NCBI GenBank assembly: GCA_013400155.1
Contig: VXBM01000043.1
Location: forward strand, 1,689,166 to 1,753,165
From: Helopsaltes ochotensis
Taxonomy: Eukaryota > Chordata > Aves > Passeriformes > Locustellidae
Length of the DNA stretch: 64,000 nucleotides
Direction of reading: 5' to 3'
Below are positions 62,201 to 64,000 of the stretch, in pieces. A program made the translations under genes and the position numbers. Below the pieces are notes generated by a model that saw only the letters and a list, made by a program, of their open reading frames with translations, ran no database searches and was not told where the DNA came from. Positions within the stretch are counted from its first letter, which is position 1; each line of letters begins with the position of its first letter.

Positions 62201-63607
62201 GAAATAACAAAAAACACACACAAAAAAAACACCAAAAGAAAACCACAAAAAAAAAAATCACTGAAAAGCAACACCCCCTCCCCAAACTCAACAACAACAA
62301 CAACAAAAACCAAAAACACCAAAACAACAAACAAAACTCAAGCTAATCAAAAATAAAGTACCTCAACTGCCTCAGTGTAAAGGCCAGCACATTCACAGAA
62401 GCTGGAACAGAAGCTAGTTTGAACTAAATTATCAAACCTTGCACTTCACTACAGCTCGGGGACAGCCATCTCCAGTAGGTAACAGCCCTGCGGCTACCTG
62501 CCAGTCTAAAAATCTACTTGGAGCTCAAGTTGTTTACAGCCAACCTCTCAAAAACTATTGGAACATATTTGTCAAATATAAGCAGATTTTGGAAAAGGAA
62601 CAGATGGCTTAGAAGTCCTGCATCAAAAGTGCAAATGAGTACGGCTTCTGGAAATACAACATCAAGAAATTATACAGTCCAATTTCATTTCTTAGTGAAT
62701 TTGCATCACTGTGCACGCCAAGAGCAACTGATCCCCCTGAAAGTTGCACCTTGAATTGTACATGGTGCAGATAAATAGGCATTCACAGAAAGGTGACCAT
62801 GAAAGCTGTTACTTACTATACATAAAAAGGCAAGATGAACAGAAAAAACTGATTAGGAATTTACTTTTAATTAACTTAAGCTATTACACATCCGGTACCA
62901 CTAGTGTAACAGAAAGAAAGTTGTCGAACACAGTTTGTACATAGCAAGTTATGTAGCTGAAACAAGAGCTGGATAAAAGTAGGAAAAAAAGAATTGAGAA
63001 TATTTAAGATTTCAAGAAATTAATAGAAATTTTAGTTATGATCTTAGAAGATAAGATTATACACAAATTCTCATTCCTGAGATACTCTACTCTAAATTGG
63101 ATACTAAAAATCACAGTGTAATTTCTTACTATTAGAGGCAGCTATAAACACTTGTGTAAAACCAGGAGAGAAAAACACCTTTTAGAATTCCACAAAAACA
63201 TAACTTGTAAAAACACAGCACAAAAATACAAAGTCCTAAACCTTTGGGCTCTCAAATTGAAGTGTTGTGCCATGAAGTTTTAACTAATTCCCCTTTAACG
63301 GCCTCTATGCTACAAATGCAATAAATCAATTTTAGTCTCATCACCGTACTTGCAAGAGCAAAAAGTTTTCCATTCACCTGTTCTGTTCCTCAAGCTTAGC
63401 GAGTAATTCCAAGTCGTCCGGGCTCAGCTGTGTGGGTGAGGATGGTGACAGGGCGGGTGTGGACAGAGTGGTGGAGGGGGATGTGGTGTGTAGGGAGGCA
63501 GATGGACTCGCCACCTGGCTGGCCATTTGACTGACGGTGTGCGACACCGTGTTCTTCACCCATGAGAGAGTGGAGCTCAGCTTGCCTGCAACCTTGTCTG
63601 TCGCCAC
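5422..63607 (-). CDS. EVI5: EVI5, TBC-domain Rab GTPase-activating protein (20 exons, 5' partial)
   Basis: Join (minus strand) of 63378-63607, 59243-59432, 55819-56043, 54771-54845, 53976-54101, 53040-53183, 51963-52052, 51758-51855, 50299-50359, 48626-48679, 46264-46296, 45559-45705, 39149-39283, 36969-37109, 36295-36453, 34549-34695, 32172-32189, 31695-31790, 22842-22937 and 5422-5727. This gives 2571 nt, or 856 residues plus TGA, with every border AG/GT and phases matching. Order: Ser/Thr-rich N-terminus (residues 1-130), TBC domain (about 141-360), coiled coils (about 361-755), acidic tail. The TBC catalytic pair is intact: IRRDIAR (finger Arg at residue 191) and GYCQG (Gln at 228). Known for the family: EVI5 binds Rab11, has been reported as a Rab GAP, sits at centrosome and midbody, and stabilises the APC/C inhibitor EMI1. 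Residues match human EVI5 as I remember it, exon by exon. Without the three optional exons the length would be about 808, close to human 810. The start-codon exon is outside the window. No frameshift or internal stop was seen. The paralogue EVI5L is less likely, because the N- and C-termini are of EVI5 type. Confidence 0.97.
5781..5818. repeat. A/C-rich low-complexity tract
   Basis: AAAAAACCCC followed by AAC and ACC repeats, with no G or T. It lies 54 nt inside the last intron, upstream of the final exon's acceptor. Confidence 0.7.
6601..6648. repeat. Tandem duplication, 29-nt period
   Basis: The 19-base string starting TAAGAGTATTAAG occurs at 6601-6619 and exactly again at 6630-6648, separated by a T-rich decamer. 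A simple local duplication. Confidence 0.8.
8558..9120 (-). mobile_element. Ancient degenerate CR1-type LINE fragment
   Basis: On the plus strand, several stretches match, in order, the antisense of old amniote CR1 elements. These are GGTCCATC..CAGTGACAACAGGACA, ACAACTGATTACATAATTTT, GTGGCAGCAAATTCCAGAAA, TTTGTTTTAAACTAATCTAC and TTCTCTCTAGAGCACATGAG. The family is recalled from turtle and crocodile CR1 consensus sequences. The copy is highly diverged with no open frame, so it is old. Boundaries are approximate. Confidence 0.65.
11315..11765 (+). mobile_element. CR1 LINE 3' fragment, avian type, with internal deletion
   Basis: Plus-oriented CR1 3' end: TACTCAGTGCTGGTTAGGCT, GGATGTTGAGATGCTCCAAC, CCAGAGAAGGGCAACAAGGC, TTCTTCACAGAAAGAATGGG and CCCAGGGAGGTGGTAGAGCC, then a tail near AACCTAGTTAATTACGTGAT. 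Compared with the usual consensus, a piece of roughly 75 bases is missing at about 11458, where GGTGAAAGG jumps to CCTTATCACTC. It is 5'-truncated, as is normal for CR1, and has no intact reverse transcriptase. Confidence 0.92.
12049..12064. repeat. T16 homopolymer
   Basis: Sixteen consecutive T on the plus strand. No target-site duplication or retroposon body is recognised beside it. Confidence 0.85.
19152..19240 (-). mobile_element. CR1 3'-tail fragment
   Basis: The plus strand reads CATAGAACCACAGAATTGTT, then AAGGTTGGAAAAGGCCTCTA, then GTTCAACCATTAACC. This is the reverse complement of the avian CR1 3' terminus (TCCAACCTTAA..ATTCTATG). Only the tail is present. Confidence 0.8.
21184..21250 (-). 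mobile_element. CR1 3'-tail fragment, diverged
   Basis: The plus strand has TTCATAAAATCACAGAATGA, then GTCAGAAAAGATCTGTAAAA and TCATCACGTCAAACC. It matches the reverse complement of a CR1 3' end with many substitutions. Older sequence from the same element might extend to about 21530, but this is unclear. Confidence 0.6.
22842..22937 (-). CDS. EVI5: EVI5 coding exon 20 (coiled coil)
   Basis: 96 nt, phase 0, acceptor AACAG, donor GTAAGT. Encodes 32 residues, KEEGKIQGQLNTSDSNQYIR then ELKDQIAELHHE. It is isolated by introns of 8.8 kb upstream and 17.1 kb downstream. Confidence 0.97.
24400..24660 (-). mobile_element. Ancient degenerate CR1-type LINE fragment
   Basis: The plus strand has CCCAGGACTGCACACAGTAG, GTGAGGCCATGCTACC, ATGCTTCCTATTGTGGCATT and TACTTTTGTAGAAACTGGAC. 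These match, in order, the antisense of the CR1 body (the CCAGAACTGCACACAGTA region and what follows it). Highly diverged. Boundaries are approximate. Confidence 0.55.
24839..24892. repeat. G/T-rich low-complexity tract
   Basis: TGTGGGTTGGTGGTTTGG and GGTGGTGGGGG with several G runs. It could form a G-quadruplex on the plus strand (inference). Confidence 0.6.
27575..27830 (+). mobile_element. CR1 LINE fragment, first of a fused pair
   Basis: Plus-oriented CR1 sequence: TTGTGTTCAGTTTTGGGACC, GGACATTGAGGTGCTGGAGC, GAAGCAGCTGAGGGAGCTGG and GAGACTGAGGGGAGACCTTA. It stops in the region that normally reads GGTCTCTTCTCC and passes straight into a second CR1 of another subfamily. Its own 3' end is missing. 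Confidence 0.85.
27826..28337 (+). mobile_element. CR1 LINE 3' fragment, second of a fused pair (CR1-F-like)
   Basis: It starts with a piece of the CR1 reverse transcriptase C-terminus. The frame at 27797-28024 still reads CSTLVRPHLGN and EEAMKMIRELKH, typical of CR1 ORF2 ends. The 3' region follows: GAAAGCTCCAGGGAGACCTT, GGCTTTAAACTGAAAGTGGG, GGATATTAGGAAGAAATTCT, ending TCATTCTGTGATTCTATG. A stretch of roughly 100 consensus bases is missing near 28233. No intact enzyme. Confidence 0.9.
31695..31790 (-). CDS. EVI5: EVI5 coding exon 19 (coiled-coil repeat unit 4)
   Basis: 96 nt, phase 0, acceptor TTCCAG, donor GTAACA. Encodes 32 residues, SKEEVMAVRLREADRIAAVA then ELQQHIAELEIQ. It carries the RLREAD motif. 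Human has NKEEV at the junction. Confidence 0.97.
31791..34548 (-). other. EVI5: EVI5 introns flanking microexon 18
   Basis: Two introns, 31791-32171 and 32190-34548, separated by the candidate microexon. AT-rich, no repeat family recognised, no other open frame of interest. Confidence 0.6.
32172..32189 (-). CDS. EVI5: Candidate EVI5 microexon 18, six residues (DKGIDE)
   Basis: 18 nt between an A/T-rich polypyrimidine acceptor (TTTTTTTAG) and a strong donor (GTAAGTAAG). Phase 0 on both sides. It would insert DKGIDE between IECK (exon 17) and SKEEV (exon 19). It is not in the classic human sequence as I recall it. The consensus splice sites, in-frame length and absence of a stop support it, but only RNA data can confirm it. 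If skipped, the protein reads IECKSKEEV. Confidence 0.55.
34549..34695 (-). CDS. EVI5: EVI5 coding exon 17 (coiled coil)
   Basis: 147 nt, phase 0, acceptor TTCAG, donor GTAACC. Encodes 49 residues (seven heptads), NQINSNHLRRAEQEVTSLQE, then KVQYLSAQNKGLLAQLNEAK, then RRQAEIECK. Matches human EVI5 with few substitutions. Confidence 0.97.
34696..36294 (-). other. EVI5: EVI5 intron 16
   Basis: 1.6 kb. It contains a CTCF-like motif at 35271-35284. Open frames of 103-132 codons on both strands look like chance and resemble no family known to me. Confidence 0.7.
35271..35284 (-). promoter_or_regulatory. CTCF-like motif
   Basis: The minus strand reads TCAGTAGGGGGCGT, fitting 12 of 14 positions of the vertebrate CTCF core CCASYAGRKGGCRS, including the invariant AGGGGGCG block. 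Binding is inferred, not shown. Confidence 0.55.
36295..36453 (-). CDS. EVI5: EVI5 coding exon 16 (coiled-coil repeat unit 3)
   Basis: 159 nt, phase 0, acceptor TTCTAG, donor GTATGT. Encodes 53 residues, RHLARTTGRWKDPPRKNAVN, then ELQDELMTVRLREAETQAEL, then KETKQRMMEVETQ. The Arg/Lys/Pro-rich first 16 residues break the coil before the RLREAET unit. Confidence 0.97.
36454..39148 (-). other. EVI5: EVI5 introns 14 and 15
   Basis: Introns 36454-36968 and 37110-39148. Ordinary AT-rich sequence with short open frames only. No repeat or regulatory site is recognised with confidence. Confidence 0.7.
36969..37109 (-). CDS. EVI5: EVI5 coding exon 15 (coiled-coil repeat unit 2)
   Basis: 141 nt, phase 0, acceptor TTGCAG, donor GTATGG. 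Encodes 47 residues, RNSSLPDEENVARLQEELIA, then VKLREAESLMGLKELRQQVK, then DLEEHWQ. It carries the KLREAES motif. Confidence 0.97.
39149..39283 (-). CDS. EVI5: EVI5 coding exon 14 (coiled-coil repeat unit 1)
   Basis: 135 nt, phase 0, acceptor TTTGTAG, donor GTAAAT. Encodes 45 residues, HKCSSRYSEDFVLQLEKELV, then QARLSEAESHCALKEMQDKV, then LEMEK. The RLSEAES core is the first of four related motifs in successive exons. Confidence 0.97.
43489..43502 (+). promoter_or_regulatory. CTCF motif, full consensus match
   Basis: The plus strand reads CCACCAGGTGGCGC, which fits all 14 positions of CCASYAGRKGGCRS. It is the best such match noticed in the window, in an otherwise AT-rich intron. Binding is inferred. 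Confidence 0.65.
45185..45307 (+). repeat. G/T-rich low-complexity tract with seven G runs
   Basis: G runs on the plus strand lie at 45221-45223, 45228-45230, 45240-45242, 45252-45254, 45264-45267, 45275-45278 and 45287-45295 (nine G), separated by T-rich loops. It is A/C-rich in the EVI5 transcript. The 88-codon open frame starting in it (Gly/Phe-rich) is a composition artefact. Confidence 0.8.
45559..45705 (-). CDS. EVI5: EVI5 cassette exon 13, 49 residues (probably alternative)
   Basis: 147 nt, phase 0, acceptor CCTAAG, donor GTAAGG. Encodes GQVTRAQEAEENYLIKRELA, then a coiled-coil stretch ending in a Gln-rich RELQQQQQW. GQVTRAQEAEENY closely resembles the corresponding part of EVI5L. With exon 12 it adds 60 residues that the short EVI5 isoform lacks. 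Forty-nine residues is exactly seven heptads. Confidence 0.92.
45706..48625 (-). other. EVI5: EVI5 introns around cassette exon 12
   Basis: Introns 45706-46263 and 46297-48625. The larger one contains a 100-codon minus-strand open frame (46274-46576) with a protein-like stretch and a patch open on both strands (47714-48027). Neither is assigned to a family. Confidence 0.6.
46264..46296 (-). CDS. EVI5: EVI5 cassette exon 12, 11 residues (probably alternative)
   Basis: 33 nt, phase 0, acceptor TTTGTAG, donor GTATAG. Encodes ESASLADRLIQ. It is absent from the classic 810-residue human EVI5, but an equivalent segment is present in EVI5L and, as I recall, in a longer EVI5 isoform. Eleven residues is one hendecad, so its inclusion keeps a coiled-coil stripe in step. 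Strong coding similarity and intact splice sites support a real exon. Its alternative use is inferred. Confidence 0.9.
48626..48679 (-). CDS. EVI5: EVI5 coding exon 11 (coiled coil)
   Basis: 54 nt, phase 0, acceptor TTCCAG, donor GTAAGT. Encodes 18 residues, RLRTENRLLKQRIETLEK, identical to human as recalled. In the short isoform this would splice straight to the exon at 39149-39283. Confidence 0.97.
48680..51757 (-). other. EVI5: EVI5 introns 9 and 10
   Basis: Introns 48680-50298 and 50360-51757. AT-rich, no recognisable repeat family. Only short open frames and a few A/C-rich bits (for example near 50969-50985). Confidence 0.65.
50299..50359 (-). CDS. EVI5: EVI5 coding exon 10 (start of coiled coil)
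   Basis: 61 nt, acceptor TTTTAG, donor GTAAGG. The first base completes the split Lys codon, then LEKEYTTIKTKEMEEQVEIK. From here on every coding exon starts and ends in phase 0. Confidence 0.97.
51758..51855 (-). CDS. EVI5: EVI5 coding exon 9 (TBC to coiled-coil transition)
   Basis: 98 nt, acceptor TTTTAG, donor GTAGGT. It starts in phase 0 and leaves a split codon (AA|G, Lys). Encodes HFQKVIPHQFDSGPDKLIQA, then SYQVKYNAKKMK. The donor read as GTAGGT is forced by the phase of the next exon, since reading through gives an in-frame TAG. Confidence 0.95.
51963..52052 (-). CDS. EVI5: EVI5 coding exon 8 (end of TBC domain)
   Basis: 90 nt, phase 0, acceptor TGCAG, donor GTAAGC. Encodes 30 residues, GLEIVFRVGLALLQMNQAEL then LQLDMEGMLQ, the C-terminal helices of the TBC fold. 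Confidence 0.98.
53040..53183 (-). CDS. EVI5: EVI5 coding exon 7 (TBC domain)
   Basis: 144 nt, phase 0, acceptor TTCCAG, donor GTAACT. Encodes 48 residues: EHLPELYVHFQSQSFHTSMY, then ASSWFLTIFLTTFPLPIATR, then IFDIFMSE. The SSWFLTIF segment is the characteristic TBC motif C region. Confidence 0.98.
53976..54101 (-). CDS. EVI5: EVI5 coding exon 6 (TBC domain)
   Basis: 126 nt, phase 0, acceptor ATATAG, donor GTACAT. Encodes 42 residues starting MPEEEAFCVFVKLMQDYRLR and ending LCMYQFECMIQ. A helical part of the TBC domain, essentially identical to human EVI5 as recalled. Confidence 0.98.
54771..54845 (-). CDS. EVI5: EVI5 coding exon 5 (TBC domain, glutamine finger)
   Basis: 75 nt, phase 0, acceptor CCCAG, donor GTAAAA. 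Encodes 25 residues, AYSLVDREVGYCQGSAFIVG then LLLMQ. This is the YxQG motif of TBC domains. The catalytic glutamine codon is at 54807-54809, so the dual-finger mechanism appears intact. Confidence 0.98.
55819..56043 (-). CDS. EVI5: EVI5 coding exon 4 (TBC domain, arginine finger)
   Basis: 225 nt, phase 0 at both ends, acceptor TTAG, donor GTGAGT. Encodes 75 residues from ELVRKGIPHHFRAIVWQLL to DSLGQEVLFNVMK. It carries TBC motif A (RKGIPHHFRAIVW) and the IxxDxxR catalytic motif as IRRDIAR. The finger arginine codon is at 55891-55893. The upstream intron side carries an uninterrupted 24-base homopolymer (T on the transcript strand), 42 nt before the acceptor. Confidence 0.98.
56086..56109. 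repeat. A24 homopolymer (T24 in transcript)
   Basis: Twenty-four A on the plus strand, so a U24 tract in the EVI5 pre-mRNA, 42 nt before the acceptor of the arginine-finger exon. Probably length-variable. Confidence 0.85.
56233..56269. repeat. A37 homopolymer
   Basis: Thirty-seven consecutive A on the plus strand, preceded by an A-rich lead (AAAAAACAAAAAAAAATT). No retroposed body lies on its left, so a slippage-expanded tract is more likely than a poly(A) tail. Confidence 0.85.
58035..58083. repeat. Back-to-back palindromes
   Basis: 58035-58062 is a perfect 28-bp palindrome: GGAATAC, seven T, then the exact complement. It is followed at once by TTGAAAAG / GAATA / CTTTTCAA (58063-58083), an 8-bp inverted repeat with a 5-nt loop. 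Cruciform or hairpin potential. Confidence 0.9.
59243..59432 (-). CDS. EVI5: EVI5 coding exon 3 (linker before TBC domain)
   Basis: 190 nt, acceptor TTTGCAG, donor GTAGTA. The first base completes the split Arg codon, and the exon then reads LLETDSKSLRSVNGSRRNSG, a run of serines, and SWILWGRIVNEWEDVRKKKE. Window residues 77-140. The serine-rich part is a likely disordered phosphorylation region (inference). The Trp-rich WILWGRIVNEW stretch leads into the TBC domain. Matches human EVI5 almost residue for residue. Confidence 0.97.
59433..63377 (-). other. EVI5: EVI5 intron 2 (3.9 kb)
   Basis: AT-rich. It includes the long A/C-rich tract at 62118-62340. No transposon, RNA gene or additional exon was recognised. 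Confidence 0.7.
62118..62340. repeat. Long A/C-rich low-complexity tract with CAA microsatellite
   Basis: About 220 bases dominated by A and C on the plus strand, with CCAAAC, ACAAAAAC and a short (CAA)n block near 62290-62303. The 78-90-codon minus-strand open frames rich in Phe, Leu and Val here are composition artefacts. Confidence 0.8.
63378..63607 (-). CDS. EVI5: EVI5 coding exon 2 (N-terminal Ser/Thr-rich region)
   Basis: 230 nt, acceptor CAG at 63608-63610, donor GTGAAT just below 63378, ending in phase 2 (last codon split with the next exon to give Arg). It encodes VATDKVAGKL, then SWVKNTVSHTVSQMASQVAS, then a Ser/Thr/Pro-rich stretch, ending LSPDDLELLAKLEEQN. It is distinctly GC- and CpG-richer than the flanking introns. 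It opens in mid-protein: human EVI5 has about 17 residues before this point, encoded by an upstream exon not in this window. Confidence 0.97.
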
Positions 63608-64000
63608 CTGTATTGGCAAGAAGAAGAGGATGCGGAAGTCGTCCTTTTTAAACTCCTTTTTGCCAGCAAACCTGCTGCATCGAACAAAGGAAAGAATATA
63701 CAATATGCACAAAGCGACACTGAGATTATTTATTCCTCCAGGACCCCAAGGCTGTCAGAAGTAACACAAGCATCACCAGCAATACAGTATTATAGAAGTA
63801 ACATGCAAGTATGTTGCTAATCCACAAAGACAAACCCCGAGAAACTCCTAATGTATACTCACAGAGCTCATCTCTGCAGTACAGAAATACCACAGGATCC
63901 AGGATCAGCTCCGACTTCCCATTATAAAAATAAATAGAAATAAAAGCTTATTTTAAAACATCTTGATAAACTAAAATAATGGCACAGAAACTGTAGAAAT
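63608..64000 (-). other. EVI5: EVI5 intron 1, 3' part
   Basis: Sequence upstream of coding exon 2. The initiating exon and the promoter are beyond the window edge. Nothing else was seen. Confidence 0.7.

Noticed and set aside
62062..62334. Phe/Val/Leu-rich 78- and 90-codon frames resembling membrane segments
   Set aside because: They come from the A/C-rich tract read on the minus strand. The hydrophobicity is a composition effect.
1..64000. Proviral or LTR element, suggested by the gene name (ecotropic viral integration site 5)
   Set aside because: The name refers to mouse retroviral insertions. No LTR pair, primer-binding site, or gag/pol/env similarity was seen here.
1..64000. tRNA, rRNA, snoRNA, CRISPR or a bacterial-type defence system
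   Set aside because: No A/B-box tRNA pattern, no regularly spaced direct repeats and no prokaryotic gene layout were noticed. This was a visual reading, so a small snoRNA or miRNA could be missed.

Overview
This is a vertebrate, almost certainly avian, genomic window. It is AT-rich and intron-dominated. It carries CR1 LINE copies of the bird type in both orientations, including tails ending in the ATTCTATG family of termini. Its single gene is EVI5, a TBC-domain Rab GTPase-activating protein, and I could reconstruct nearly the whole gene from splice sites and protein similarity recalled from human EVI5. I cannot name the species.

EVI5 lies on the minus strand and fills about 5.4-63.6 kb. Twenty coding exons were found, all with AG/GT borders and compatible phases. 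Together they encode 856 residues plus a stop. The first coding exon (about 17 residues in human) and the promoter lie beyond the right edge. From 5' (right) to 3' (left) the layout is: a Ser/Thr-rich N-terminal exon (63378-63607), a linker exon (59243-59432), the TBC catalytic domain (exons between 56043 and 51963, with the Arg finger and Gln finger visible), and a long coiled-coil region (51855-22842). The last exon (5422-5727) is acidic and ends in a TTV tail. The coiled-coil part is built from phase-0 exons, all multiples of three. Several encode the same recurring unit with an LREAE/D motif. Three of them look like optional cassettes: an 11-residue exon, a 49-residue exon and a 6-residue microexon.

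Region by region: 1-215 is a CpG-dense patch at the left edge, possibly the shore of a neighbouring gene's promoter (GFI1 lies on this side of EVI5 in mammals). The stretch 216-4760 holds no recognisable gene. From about 4765 to 5421 is the proximal 3' UTR. The last intron (5728-22841, 17 kb) holds one younger CR1, one very old CR1 and two CR1 tail fragments. The next intron (22938-31694) holds another old CR1 and a chimeric pair of CR1 copies. Introns between 34.7 and 45.6 kb contain two strong CTCF-type motifs in divergent orientation. A/C-rich (or G/T-rich) low-complexity tracts recur throughout. No tRNA, rRNA, CRISPR array, provirus or second protein-coding gene was recognised.

The most worthwhile leads are the 18-nt microexon, the register-preserving cassette exons, the exon-level repeat in the coiled coil, the divergent CTCF pair, the chimeric CR1, and the dispersed A/C tracts.
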